DNA of 64,000 nucleotides from NCBI RefSeq assembly GCF_001870785.1, contig NZ_MOLV01000011.1:1-64000 (forward strand), given 5' to 3'. Source of the DNA: Exiguobacterium sp. KRL4. GTDB taxonomy: Bacteria; Bacillota; Bacilli; Exiguobacteriales; Exiguobacteriaceae. The position numbers were made by a program, and so were the translations under genes. Below, piece after piece: positions 18,073 to 27,131 of this stretch. The stretch's first letter is position 1; every line of letters begins with the position of its first letter. A model generated the notes under the pieces. It had not been told where the DNA came from and did no database searches. It saw only the letters and a list, made by a program, of their open reading frames with translations.

Positions 18073-19923
18073 TCAGACTAAGTTTTCTTCACGAATCACA
18101 ACGTCATTCGCAATATCAAGTAAGACGTTTCTTAATTGAAGTGGGGCATTCTTATGCCGTTCCACTACATTTAGAATATTCATGATTGGTTCTTTCTGAC
18201 GTGTTCGCCCGACAAAAATTTTTGGATAAATTGCTTCCGGATCAACTTCGCCATCTTTCAGTAGTTCCTCATACATTTTCTCACCCGGGCGAATTCCTGA
18301 GAACACGATTGGCATCTCATCTTCTGTAAAACCACTCAGTTCAATCATATTTTTTGCAAGGTCAACGATTTTAACCGGTTCACCCATATCAAGAACAAAC
18401 ACTTCTCCACCATCCGCTAAGATACCGGCTTGAATCACTAAGCGACTTGCTTCCGGAATCGTCATAAAGAATCGCGTCATTTCCGGATGGGTGACCGTAA
18501 CCGGTCCGCCCGCTAAAATCTGTGATTTGAACAGTGGAATCACTGAGCCACGACTACCCAGTACATTTCCGAAACGTACGACAGCAAACTTTGTCTGGCT
18601 CCGTTGTCCTAAATCTTGAACAATCATTTCTGCAATCCGTTTGGTTGATCCCATGACGTTTGTTGGATTGACAGCTTTATCGGTTGAAATCATCACAAAC
18701 CGCTCTGCTTGGAAGAGGTCCGCCACTTCGGCGACGTTTTTTGTCCCATAGACATTGTTTTTGACCGATTCGTACGGGTTCGCTTCCATTAACGGGACAT
18801 GTTTATGGGCTGCTGCGTGGAAAACGACCTGTGGTTTATGTGTCGCAAACACTTCTTCCAGTCGCGTGCGATCTTGGACATCTGCAATGATCGGGACTAA
18901 GTTAATCGGAAACTGAAGTCCGCGTAGCTCTCGTTCAATCAGGTAAATACTGTTTTCACCATGCCCCAGTAAGACAAGTGTTGTTGGATTGAATTGAATG
19001 ATTTGTCGGCAAATTTCTGATCCAATCGATCCACCTGCTCCGGTCACAAGAACCGTTCGTCCTTCGATTTCAGATTTAATCCCCGAAATATCGAGTTCAA
19101 CCGGTTCACGACCTAGTAAATCTTCAATCGAAACGTCCCGAATCGCACTGACAGAAACCTTACCGGTAATCAACTCTTCAATCATCGGCAACGTTTGGAC
19201 GTTTTTACAAAGCGTTTTCGCTTCCGTGATCAGTTCAACCCGTCGTTGCTGTGTCATTGACGGAATCGCGAGTACAATCGCTTCAATCCGGTGTTTTTCA
19301 ATGACTGCTTTTAAATTTGCAGTCGTCCCAACGACTTCGATTCCTTGAATCATGAAATGCATATTTTTTGGATCATCATCCAAAAATGCAACAGGCTTTA
19401 GCTCATGGAACGGAGATACATATAATTGACGGACTAACGAGCGTCCAGCTCGTCCGGCACCAATGACAAGTGTCCGTTTGCGTGACTTGACCATCCGGCG
19501 AGGTAAGGCATATTTTCGCCAATGTTGTCCGATTCCAAGTAGTCGTAGCGCAACACGAATCGCTCCGAGCAATAATAAAGAAATACAAAAACTAAGAATC
19601 GTGATCCGTTCGAGTACTTGTCCAAACACAAATTTTTGATAGATCATTAAACCAATCGAACTTGCCCCGAGTGACAAAGATAAGGTCAATGCTTCCTGAA
19701 TACTGGCATACTTCCAGTTGACGCGGTATAGCTTCATCAAGAAGGCTAACGAGACAAACAGTAAGGCAAAGACGGCAGCTGACTGCACTAATAATTTACT
19801 GTCGATTAATTCAAACAGTTCTTTTGGATATAAGAAAAAATAGGTAAACCCCATCGCGATTCCTAAAGCGACAGCATCGATGCAGGCTAACGTCAGAGTC
19901 CGATAATAATAGTAGAATTTCAA
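18073..19923 (-). CDS. epsC: Membrane-bound nucleotide-sugar 4,6-dehydratase (CapD/PglF/EpsC type)
   Basis: This 616-residue protein has four N-terminal membrane helices (first ~120 residues), a CoA-binding-like Rossmann domain (VIGAGRAGRSLVRQ, about 155-280) and a C-terminal SDR domain (VTGAGGSIGSEICRQ, HAAAHKHVP, STDKAVNPTNVMGSTKR, RPGEKMYEELL). It shares the Met-x-x-x-Lys catalytic form. This group makes UDP-4-keto-6-deoxy-GlcNAc without C5 inversion, so the locus encodes both dehydratase types. It precedes the initiating transferase, pointing to a 6-deoxy amino sugar as first residue. Confidence 0.92.
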   Translation of the reverse strand: MKFYYYYRTLTLACIDAVALGIAMGFTYFFLYPKELFELIDSKLLVQSAAVFALLFVSLAFLMKLYRVNWKYASIQEALTLSLSLGASSIGLMIYQKFVFGQVLERITILSFCISLLLLGAIRVALRLLGIGQHWRKYALPRRMVKSRKRTLVIGAGRAGRSLVRQLYVSPFHELKPVAFLDDDPKNMHFMIQGIEVVGTTANLKAVIEKHRIEAIVLAIPSMTQQRRVELITEAKTLCKNVQTLPMIEELITGKVSVSAIRDVSIEDLLGREPVELDISGIKSEIEGRTVLVTGAGGSIGSEICRQIIQFNPTTLVLLGHGENSIYLIERELRGLQFPINLVPIIADVQDRTRLEEVFATHKPQVVFHAAAHKHVPLMEANPYESVKNNVYGTKNVAEVADLFQAERFVMISTDKAVNPTNVMGSTKRIAEMIVQDLGQRSQTKFAVVRFGNVLGSRGSVIPLFKSQILAGGPVTVTHPEMTRFFMTIPEASRLVIQAGILADGGEVFVLDMGEPVKIVDLAKNMIELSGFTEDEMPIVFSGIRPGEKMYEELLKDGEVDPEAIYPKIFVGRTRQKEPIMNILNVVERHKNAPLQLRNVLLDIANDVVIREENLV

Positions 19924-19962
19924 AGGACAGTCTCCTTTCTCTTTATGATGGAGGACACGTGC

Positions 19963-20856
19963 TTAGACAAGCGAAGAGGCCTTCGCACGTTCTGCGAGTA
20001 AGTCTGCCATCATCTTTGCAACGTCATCTCCCAGGTCATCCCGTTTCAAGGCAAACTCGAGTGTCGTTTGAATGAAGCCCAGTTTTTCACCGACGTCATA
20101 GCGCTTTCCGTCAAATTCATAAGCAAAGACCCGTTGCATTTCATTCAGTCGTGTAATCGCGTCCGTCAATTGAATCTCGCCGCCTGACCCGACTTCCTGT
20201 GTTTCTAAGTATTTAAAGATTTCAGGTGTCAGTAAATAGCGGCCTAAAATCGCTAAGTTCGATGGTGCCGTGCCTTGTGCCGGCTTTTCAACAAATGATT
20301 TCACCTTATGTAAGTTCGCAGAGATGCTTGTACTTGGATCGACGATACCGTAGCGATGCGTATCTTTATCCGCAACGGGTTGAACGCCAATGATTGAACT
20401 GTTCGTAATCTCATATTGCTCGATTAATTGACGTGTACACGGAATATCGGCTTGGACGATATCATCCCCAAGCATGACGACGAACGGTTCGTTGCCAATG
20501 AAGGCCTTTGCTTGGAGAATCGCGTCTCCGAGACCCTTTGGTTTCGACTGACGAATGAAATGAATGTTGATGTTTGTCGTTGCTTCTACTAAATGCAACA
20601 ACTCTGATTTATTTTTCGCAATCAAGTTCGCTTCTAGTTCCGGAACTGAATCAAAATGATCTTCGATGGCCCGTTTGCCTTTACCGGTAATGATTAAAAT
20701 ATCTTCAATTCCCGATTCAATCGCTTCTTCGATGATATATTGAATCGTCGGCTTATCGACGATCGGCAACATTTCTTTTGGCATCGCTTTTGTCGCCGGT
20801 AAAAAACGTGTGCCAAGTCCAGCAGCTGGAATAACCGCCTTTTTTACACGATTCAT
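19963..20856 (-). CDS. galU: UTP-glucose-1-phosphate uridylyltransferase
   Basis: A 297-residue enzyme with [21 protein letters not shown] (nucleotide binding), [15 protein letters not shown] and the [10 protein letters not shown] segment typical of GalU/GtaB. It makes UDP-glucose for exopolysaccharide, glycolipid and teichoic acid sugars, and supplies the UDP-glucose dehydrogenase encoded at 39995. It is separated from the upstream ywqE gene by a terminator and a perfect cre box, so it appears to have its own carbon-responsive promoter. Confidence 0.95.
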   Translation of the reverse strand: MNRVKKAVIPAAGLGTRFLPATKAMPKEMLPIVDKPTIQYIIEEAIESGIEDILIITGKGKRAIEDHFDSVPELEANLIAKNKSELLHLVEATTNINIHFIRQSKPKGLGDAILQAKAFIGNEPFVVMLGDDIVQADIPCTRQLIEQYEITNSSIIGVQPVADKDTHRYGIVDPSTSISANLHKVKSFVEKPAQGTAPSNLAILGRYLLTPEIFKYLETQEVGSGGEIQLTDAITRLNEMQRVFAYEFDGKRYDVGEKLGFIQTTLEFALKRDDLGDDVAKMMADLLAERAKASSLV

Positions 20857-20977
20857 GAAATCAACTCCCAGATCTAATTCTAGATTCCCATAATATAATT
20901 AATTTGGTATTCTTTATGTAAATTAAGATACCACATCCAGTGTTGTATATTCCATAAAGTTTTCCATTTTTTAATAA

Positions 20978-20991
20978 TGTAAGCGTTAACA
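20978..20991. promoter_or_regulatory. CcpA-binding cre box upstream of galU
   Basis: TGTAAGCGTTAACA matches every fixed position of the Bacillus cre consensus TGWAANCGNTNWCA. It lies about 120 bases upstream of the galU start and beside the terminator of the ywqCDE unit. A position upstream of the promoter is typical of CcpA-activated genes, although the exact galU promoter is not certain here. Confidence 0.7.
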
Positions 20992-20997
20992 TAGAAA

Positions 20998-21023
20998 AAA
21001 GAGAGTGCCTTTTCACTCTCTTT
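20998..21023 (-). terminator. Terminator after ywqE
   Basis: A perfect 10-bp stem (20998-21007 with 21014-21023) is followed on the minus strand by a run of T. It separates the ywqC-ywqD-ywqE transcript from galU. Confidence 0.75.
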
Positions 21024-21046
21024 ACATTTTCTTGACATTACTTCCT

Positions 21047-21811
21047 TTATACCCACTGACCTTTCCAGTTCTTCTCAACCGGATTTGGAGGATTAATTGT
21101 CATGAGCTGATTCAGAAGAACCGCTTCATTATTCTCATAAATTTCTTCGTACAACCAGTCTTCTAATTCGTGTTCCAAATATTTTCGGCATTGTTCCCAG
21201 TAGAACGGACGTTTTTCAGTATGATGGGCGTCTGACGCCACGAGATGGGCTAGTCCGTTTTCGAGTAAGGCAACTGCAAACCGTTGGACGTCCTTGCCGT
21301 ACTTCCCAATCAGACTGGCACAGGTCACCTGGCTGATCGCCCCATTCGAAATCAATTCAAATAATAATGTCGGATTTTGAATGATCGCTTTGTTTTTTTC
21401 CGGATGAGCGATGACGGGAATATAGCCGTCCGAAATTAATTCGGCAAACACTTGTCGCGCATACGACGGAATTCCGGTCGAGGGGAACTCAATCAGTAAA
21501 TAACGGGAATTCGCGAGCGGTAACGCCATACCCTTTTGGACTTGCTCAATCAAATCACCCGTCAAACGAATCTCATGCCCCGGATAGACGACAATCGGAA
21601 TATTTCGTTGATGGAGCAGGACGTTTAATTCATCGACGGTCAGTTTCACATCGACGTCTTCCGTCTCAAACTGCGGATGAAACAGGTGCGGTGTCGCAAT
21701 GATTCGTGTGACACCTTCACTTGCTGCCTGCTCTGCCAGCTGTAACATTTGTTCGACACTCGCCGGACCATCATCGACCAGCGGTAATAAATGACAATGA
21801 AGATCAACCAT
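21047..21811 (-). CDS. ywqE: PHP-family tyrosine-protein phosphatase (YwqE/CpsB)
   Basis: A 254-residue PHP metal-dependent phosphatase: VDLHCHLLPLVDDGP near the start, ATPHLFHPQF, and later IAHPEKN and a SDAHHTE segment supply the histidine and aspartate metal ligands. It removes phosphate from the tyrosine kinase encoded just upstream and from its targets, controlling polysaccharide synthesis. It is the third gene of a modulator-kinase-phosphatase set. Confidence 0.92.
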   Translation of the reverse strand: MVDLHCHLLPLVDDGPASVEQMLQLAEQAASEGVTRIIATPHLFHPQFETEDVDVKLTVDELNVLLHQRNIPIVVYPGHEIRLTGDLIEQVQKGMALPLANSRYLLIEFPSTGIPSYARQVFAELISDGYIPVIAHPEKNKAIIQNPTLLFELISNGAISQVTCASLIGKYGKDVQRFAVALLENGLAHLVASDAHHTEKRPFYWEQCRKYLEHELEDWLYEEIYENNEAVLLNQLMTINPPNPVEKNWKGQWV

Positions 21812-21822
21812 GGTGGCACCCC

Positions 21823-22518
21823 TTATTCATAGGAATAATAGTATTGATACGCTGAATCATCCGTCAGCTCCCGGCGGTTTAAGACGACACCGAGGATCTT
21901 CGCTTCGGCCAGTTCGAGTTGTTCTTTTGCTTTAAGAACACGTTGACGATCTGACGTCATACAGCTGACGACCAGTACAACACCGTCCGTCAGTTTAGAT
22001 GTAATCCGGCTGTCGGCCACTTGAAGTAATGGCGGTGCATCCAGGATGATGACATGATATTCTTCACGTAATTTCAAAATGAGGTTTTCCATCGCCTTGG
22101 ACGATAACAATTCAGCCGGGTTCGGCGGGATCGGTCCTGCCGTTAAGATCGATAAATTTTCGACTTTTGTCGGCAAAATCGCTTTTTCAAGCTCGGCTTG
22201 GCGTGTCAGCAAACTCGATAATCCCAGACCATTGGCGACACGGAACGTATAATGCACGGTCGGACGGCGCATATCCGTATCGATGATCAAGACTTTTTTT
22301 CCTTGTTGCGCATATGCGACGGCAAGATTCGATGACGTCGTCGATTTCCCTTCACTTTGAGTGGCTGATGTCACAAGCATGACTTGAATCTCTTTATCCA
22401 CTGCCATGAATTCAATGTTCGTCCGGATGGTCCGGTACTGTTCTGCAATCGGCGACTTCGGTTGAGTGACCGTAATCAGATTACGGGCATCTTTATTCAT
22501 TTTATTTTTCTTAGCCAT
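21823..22518 (-). CDS. ywqD: Bacterial tyrosine kinase (YwqD/CapB type)
   Basis: A 231-residue BY-kinase with a Walker A loop (SATQSEGKSTTSSN), Walker A' (VLIIDTDMRRP), Walker B (VIILDAPP) and a C-terminal tyrosine cluster (YQYYYSYE) that is autophosphorylated. In Gram-positive bacteria the kinase is a separate cytoplasmic protein activated by the membrane modulator, here the overlapping upstream gene. Phosphorylation state controls chain length and sugar-nucleotide enzymes such as UDP-glucose dehydrogenase. Confidence 0.94.
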   Translation of the reverse strand: MAKKNKMNKDARNLITVTQPKSPIAEQYRTIRTNIEFMAVDKEIQVMLVTSATQSEGKSTTSSNLAVAYAQQGKKVLIIDTDMRRPTVHYTFRVANGLGLSSLLTRQAELEKAILPTKVENLSILTAGPIPPNPAELLSSKAMENLILKLREEYHVIILDAPPLLQVADSRITSKLTDGVVLVVSCMTSDRQRVLKAKEQLELAEAKILGVVLNRRELTDDSAYQYYYSYE

Positions 22519-23242
22519 ATTGTTTGACCGCCTCTCGTTTCGCTGCTTTCGCTGATGACTTGAAGACTTTGCTGTCGATATCCGGTATGCTTCCTAAAAC
22601 AGGCAAATCAAGAATTTGCTGGACTTGTTCCTCTGTCCGAATCCGACGATCGAGGACTTCACGTAAGAAGGCTAATCCAACACCGAGCAGGAAACCAACA
22701 ACTGCAGCAATTGCTGTATTCAAGATGATATTCGGACTGACCGGAGCAGTCGGAATGCCTGAAACAGATAACACTTTGACGTTATCGACGTTCATCAGGT
22801 CCGTGATGTCTTCACTAAAAACTTTTGCAACGGAGTTTGCAACGTTTGACGCAAGGGCGGCATCCGTATTTTGAACGGATACATTGATGACTTGTGAATT
22901 TTGTTCACTCTCGACAGTAATCATATTGTTCAAAGCATTGATATTATCAGGTGCGTTTTCGACTTCTGCCTGGACTTTTTCTAAGATAGCGGGACTCTTG
23001 ATGATGACTCGGTATGTATTGACAAGTGTGACGGACGATTGGACTTGCGCAGCGTCAATCACATTGTTTTCCTGTTTTTTCGGTGTGACCAAAATTTGCG
23101 TACCGGCTTGATAGGTCGGTTTGATCAAAAAGGTACTGACGGCAAATGAGATGACGGCTGCGACGATGGTCAATGCGAGAATCCGCCAAAGCGATTTTCT
23201 CAAAATTGAAAATAATTCTTGTAAGCTGATCGTTTCATTCAT
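22511..23242 (-). CDS. ywqC: Wzz-like chain-length regulator and kinase activator (YwqC/CapA)
   Basis: A 243-residue protein with two membrane helices (about residues 20-38 and 176-196) flanking an extracytoplasmic domain, the Wzz/PCP topology, and a short cytoplasmic tail that activates the kinase encoded next. The second helix is preceded by the proline-rich segment GIPTAPVSPN typical of the family. It starts after GGAG and is first in the minus-strand locus. Confidence 0.92.
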   Translation of the reverse strand: MNETISLQELFSILRKSLWRILALTIVAAVISFAVSTFLIKPTYQAGTQILVTPKKQENNVIDAAQVQSSVTLVNTYRVIIKSPAILEKVQAEVENAPDNINALNNMITVESEQNSQVINVSVQNTDAALASNVANSVAKVFSEDITDLMNVDNVKVLSVSGIPTAPVSPNIILNTAIAAVVGFLLGVGLAFLREVLDRRIRTEEQVQQILDLPVLGSIPDIDSKVFKSSAKAAKREAVKQYG

Positions 23243-23440
23243 GGTTTAATTATTCTCCTTTATTTGTCTAATACGGTGGCTTTTTTCATCAACTAGAACT
23301 CAGTATAACAAAAAATTGGGAAATGGTTGATTAAATTTCAGGAAATAACATACGTTTTTTGAAATTTGTTGCGTATAATAAAGAATGACATGTTTCTTTT
23401 TACATGAATTTCCGGATATCAACATAGGAGGAAGATCTTC

Positions 23441-24601
23441 ATGCATCGCTCTCTACAAGCCCTTCAATACTATACATCTCACTCGGAAGAAGACATCCGT
23501 CGCCTTCACGAACGGATTCGTTTAAGCCTTGCTTCGACAGAATCGTTAACGGATACGATGATTCGTTTGACCGGCCAGACACCACTTGTTCCGTTCAAGC
23601 AGGATACAGTGACCGCCGAAGAATGGTCAGCCTTTTTAGCCGGCAAACACCATGATGAATTGGCTGATTTTTATGGAACACTTGTCGCTCGTCCCATCCT
23701 TAAAGAAGATGGACCGGTCGAATCGAAAGAAGAACAAGAAGAAATCGCCCCATCCTTATCGCGTACACACCGCGAACCAGAAGCTGTCCGTCGAAAAAAA
23801 GTGAAAACCAGACCAGAACCACGCGTTAAAAGAAAAATTCCCTGGGGCTGGGTTGCTCTATTGATCTTATGTTTCCTTCTTGGTGCCGGCGGAACGTATG
23901 TCTACTCGAACTACATCGCGAGTCCGTCTTCAAGCAAACCGAAGTCAACGATCGAACAACCGGTCACTGTTGAAAAATCAAAAGAAAAAACAGAAGAACC
24001 CGTACCGGATATCAAAGAAGAACCAAATGTCCTTTACGTCAAAACTAGAAATAGCAATATCTACAGTGATTCCGCCTTGACCGATCTACTTTTTGAAGCT
24101 GACTTTGGCGATGGTTATCGGGTTCTTGAAACAACCGATTCCATCAGTAAGGTTGAATTGACGGATGAATTGACGGGTTACATCAAAAATACCGATACGA
24201 CGAAGTCATTAAAAGGAGACGCGATTGCCGACGAATCCTTATTGACGTGGGTCAGTGACAATCTCGATACAAGCTTTGTCACCGAGACGCTCATTGACCT
24301 TATCGGCAAAACCGCAGAAGATTTAAATAGTACTTATGGTCCACCGGAACGTACGTTTTCCGACGAGGTCAACACGTACCTGTTTTACGGAAATCATTTT
24401 TTTACACTTCAAAATAACAAGGTCATCGCAATCGACTGGGCTGAAACAGCAATCACCAATGCTGAACTGGCGACACTCGCTCCCCTCCAACTCGAAACAG
24501 AGATGACTGGGCTTGTGACAAGTAATTCTTATCGCCTGCAACGATTCGAACAAACAGAAACAAGTACCAGCCGTGTTCGCTTGGCGGAACAAAATCTATA
24601 A
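23441..24601 (+). CDS. Bitopic membrane protein with extracellular SH3-like domain, unknown function
   Basis: A 386-residue protein. The first 130 residues are polar and end in a strongly basic stretch; one membrane helix lies at about 134-157; the outer part has a Lys/Glu/Pro linker and then a segment resembling SH3-type domains (about 195-235) and a C-terminal domain of unknown type. The basic residues before the helix place the N-terminus in the cytoplasm. It has a clear AGGAGG site and is transcribed away from the kinase locus. I do not recognise a named family. Confidence 0.8.
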   Translation: MHRSLQALQYYTSHSEEDIRRLHERIRLSLASTESLTDTMIRLTGQTPLVPFKQDTVTAEEWSAFLAGKHHDELADFYGTLVARPILKEDGPVESKEEQEEIAPSLSRTHREPEAVRRKKVKTRPEPRVKRKIPWGWVALLILCFLLGAGGTYVYSNYIASPSSSKPKSTIEQPVTVEKSKEKTEEPVPDIKEEPNVLYVKTRNSNIYSDSALTDLLFEADFGDGYRVLETTDSISKVELTDELTGYIKNTDTTKSLKGDAIADESLLTWVSDNLDTSFVTETLIDLIGKTAEDLNSTYGPPERTFSDEVNTYLFYGNHFFTLQNNKVIAIDWAETAITNAELATLAPLQLETEMTGLVTSNSYRLQRFEQTETSTSRVRLAEQNL

Positions 24602-24605
24602 CAAC

Positions 24606-24640
24606 AAAAGGGACAATCCATTTTTCGGATTGTCCCTTTT
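24606..24640. terminator. Bidirectional terminator between convergent genes
   Basis: A perfect 14-bp stem (24606-24619 with 24627-24640) with A-rich and T-rich flanks. It can stop both the plus-strand bitopic protein gene and the minus-strand LCP gene. Confidence 0.85.
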
Positions 24641-24642
24641 GT

Positions 24643-25569
24643 TTACTCCAGACCAAGTGAGTAACGTAATGCCGTTTTTGTTTGTGCCAGTGAATCGTCT
24701 GTCGGATGCCAGTAATAAATGCCATCCGCTTCTTTTCCACCTGTTCCTTCAAGCTTTAAGTTCTTTTGATTTTTGAAAGCGTCCATGTAGTCAAAGGCAA
24801 GTGTCCGCATCGGTTTGAACGACACATTGGTCTGTGCATTTTTCCCGACGACATCCATGATCGCATTGAACTTACTGACCGAGACGTCTGATGATAATTT
24901 AGCGACGACTTGTTCGATGACTTGGCGTTGACGCATCTGGCGACCGAAGTCACCACGCGGATCTTCATAACGCATCCGGGTGTATTTCAAAGCTTCATCA
25001 CCATTCAAATTGATTTTCCCGACGGTGAACTGTTTCTCGCCGACTTTGAAATCTAAATCGTTATTAACGGTCACACCCCCAACGGCATCGACCAGTGACG
25101 TGAATCCTTCCATATTGATTTCCGCGTAGTAGTTAATCGGAATATCAAGGAATTTCTCGACTGTCTTGATGGCCATCTCCGGTCCACCGAACGAATAGGC
25201 ATGGTTTATTTTATCAGTTGTCCCGTGACCGACGATATCGACTTTCGTATCACGTGGGATGCTGATCAGACGACTTTCGTTTTGGGTCGGGTTGAGTGTC
25301 ATGATCATGATCGAGTCACTTCGTCCGCGTTCCCCTGGGCGTTGATCAACTCCGAGTAACAAGACGGAAACCGGTTTTTGTTTCTCGACGACTTCATCCC
25401 CTGTATTTTTAACCGGTGACTGAATTTTTTTGACGGTTTGGTCGACCTGGTAATACGTATAACCGATGAAACCTCCGATTCCGACGACCAGCACTAAGGC
25501 GATCAACAGTAAAACTTTTAATGGTGTCCAGCGTTTTTTGACTTTCCTTCTTTTTTTGACACGTTCCAT
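24643..25569 (-). CDS. LytR-CpsA-Psr (LCP) family wall-polymer ligase
   Basis: About 308 residues: a basic N-terminus, one signal-anchor helix (about 17-38) and an extracellular LCP domain with LLGVDQRPGERGRSDSIMI, SIPRDTKV, DKINHAYSFGG and RMRYEDPRGDFGRQMRQ, which contain the Arg and Asp residues binding the polyprenyl phosphate. These enzymes attach teichoic acids or capsular polymers to peptidoglycan, fitting a role beside the polysaccharide locus. The start at 25569 precedes the signal anchor; the open frame extends further into the tnpB element. That element sits about 20-30 bases upstream of this start. Confidence 0.92.
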   Translation of the reverse strand: MERVKKRRKVKKRWTPLKVLLLIALVLVVGIGGFIGYTYYQVDQTVKKIQSPVKNTGDEVVEKQKPVSVLLLGVDQRPGERGRSDSIMIMTLNPTQNESRLISIPRDTKVDIVGHGTTDKINHAYSFGGPEMAIKTVEKFLDIPINYYAEINMEGFTSLVDAVGGVTVNNDLDFKVGEKQFTVGKINLNGDEALKYTRMRYEDPRGDFGRQMRQRQVIEQVVAKLSSDVSVSKFNAIMDVVGKNAQTNVSFKPMRTLAFDYMDAFKNQKNLKLEGTGGKEADGIYYWHPTDDSLAQTKTALRYSLGLE

Positions 25570-25691
25570 GTTTCCACGTTCCCTTCTATCTAAATTAGGC
25601 GAGAGTACTCCCACTTCTAAACGAAGTGAAAGTGGGAGGTGAATCGCCCCCCTCCCTTTCGGGTATAATACCTTTCAAGGAGGTGAAAATC

Positions 25692-26864
25692 ATGTTGAAG
25701 CATAAGGCTTACAAATTCAGAATATACCCGACAAAAGAGCAGGAAATCCTCATCGCGAAGACCATTGGTTGTTCGCGCTTCGTCTTCAACCACTTTTTAG
25801 CGAAGTGGGATAAGACGTATAAAGCGACAGGTAAAGGACTGTCTTACGATTCTTGCTCGAAAGAAATTCCTATGTTGAAGCAAGAGTTCGACTGGCTGAA
25901 AGAAGTCGATAGCCATTCGCTTCAATCGAGCGTCAAACACCTGACCGATGCGTATGACCGCTTCTTCAAGAAGCAGAACGAACGGCCTCGATTCAAATCG
26001 AAGCGCAATCCCGTCCAATCATACAAGACCAATATCGAGAAGAAGAACCAACTTCCCGAAGTCTCGATTGTCCGCAACAAGTTAAAACTTCCTAAGCTGA
26101 AGTGGTTGCGTTTCGCCAACTCGAGGCAGGTAGTAGGACGAATCTTGAACGCCACGATTCGACGTAACGCTTCAGGAAAATACTTCGTCTCCCTGCTCGT
26201 CGAGCAGGAGATCAACGAAATGCCAAAGAAGGGCTCATCCGTCGGCGTCGATGTCGGGTTGAAGAACTTTGCCATCTTATCGGACGGCACGGTGTACAAG
26301 AATGACCGTTACTTCCGTTCGCTTGAGAAGAAGCTCGCACGTGAACAACGAACGTTGTCCCGTCGTCAACTCATCGCCTTGAACAAGAAATTAAAACTTT
26401 CCGAGGCAAAGAACTATCAGAAGCAAAAGCGGAAGGTCGCCCGCATCCACGAGAAAATCGCCAACAAGCGAGACGATTTCCTTCACAAGGTGTCAACCGA
26501 GATCGTCAAAAACCACGACGTCATCGGCATCGAAACCTTGCAGGTGAAGGACATGAAGAAGAACCGCAAGTTGAGCAAGTCCATCTCCGAGGTCAGTTGG
26601 TCAGAGTTCTTCCGCATGCTGGAGTACAAGGCAGAATGGTACGGGAAGACCGTCGTGAAAGTCGGCAAGACCTTTGCTTCCAGTCAACTGTGCTCCAGTT
26701 GCGGACATCAACACAAAGACGTGAAGCATCTTGGTTTGCGTGAATGGACATGCCCGATTTGCGGCATCCACCACGATCGTGATGTGAATGCAGGACTGAA
26801 TCTCAAACAAGAAGCAGAACGCATCTTAGCTTCTTCAACCGTCGGGACGACGGGGTTAGCCTGA
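25692..26864 (+). CDS. tnpB: TnpB RNA-guided nuclease (IS605 OrfB)
   Basis: A 390-residue protein, full length for the family. It starts at ATG 25692 after AAGGAGGTGA. The N-terminal HTH region begins [14 protein letters not shown]. The RuvC-like nuclease residues are intact: D187 ([12 protein letters not shown]), E281 ([10 protein letters not shown]) and D364 ([11 protein letters not shown]). The zinc ribbon CSSCG...CPICG lies between the last two. TnpB cuts DNA guided by an RNA made from the right end of the element. It appears functional. Confidence 0.93.
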   Translation: MLKHKAYKFRIYPTKEQEILIAKTIGCSRFVFNHFLAKWDKTYKATGKGLSYDSCSKEIPMLKQEFDWLKEVDSHSLQSSVKHLTDAYDRFFKKQNERPRFKSKRNPVQSYKTNIEKKNQLPEVSIVRNKLKLPKLKWLRFANSRQVVGRILNATIRRNASGKYFVSLLVEQEINEMPKKGSSVGVDVGLKNFAILSDGTVYKNDRYFRSLEKKLAREQRTLSRRQLIALNKKLKLSEAKNYQKQKRKVARIHEKIANKRDDFLHKVSTEIVKNHDVIGIETLQVKDMKKNRKLSKSISEVSWSEFFRMLEYKAEWYGKTVVKVGKTFASSQLCSSCGHQHKDVKHLGLREWTCPICGIHHDRDVNAGLNLKQEAERILASSTVGTTGLA

Positions 26865-26940
26865 TCAGGTTTCGACCGTTAGGTCGGATAACTCAGGAAT
26901 CCTCCACCTCTAGGCAAAACGTAGGTGGAGGTAGTTCAAA
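26800..26940 (+). ncRNA. Probable TnpB guide (omega/re) RNA region
   Basis: In IS605-type elements the guide RNA scaffold covers the 3' end of tnpB and the right end, with the guide read from flanking DNA. Here the tnpB end is followed by a conserved-looking right end with a strong hairpin at 26901-26931. The boundary and processing are inferred from the family, so the coordinates are approximate. Confidence 0.5.
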
Positions 26941-27063
26941 CTCATTGCTTGTTTACTATGTAACTTCATGAGTTCTCGTTACTTATCGGTCAAACCAAAA
27001 ACATCTTATAGTCGAGTATACTGAAATTCGGCTGTGAATTGTCAAAAACGGGAAAAGATGAAA

Positions 27064-27093
27064 AAAAGAGTCTACCGGTTGGTAAACTCTTTT
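27064..27093 (-). terminator. Terminator of the subtilase/secreted-protein operon
   Basis: A 13-bp stem with one mismatch (27064-27076 with 27081-27093) is followed on the minus strand by T residues. It lies just past the end of the last of the three secreted paralogue genes. Confidence 0.7.
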
Positions 27094-27131
27094 TAATCAA
27101 AATCAATACGAATAGTTCATGTTTCGTTGAA

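Larger units (their letters stand above)
25591..26940 (+). mobile_element. IS200/IS605-type element carrying only tnpB
   Basis: A tnpB gene is flanked by structured ends: a left-end hairpin (25608-25616 with 25630-25638, CTCCCACTT/AAGTGGGAG) and a right-end hairpin (26901-26909 with 26923-26931, CCTCCACCT/AGGTGGAGG). A CTAAATT start of the left end is shared with the element at 44080. No tnpA is present, so it would need a transposase in trans. Exact ends are estimated. Confidence 0.75.
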
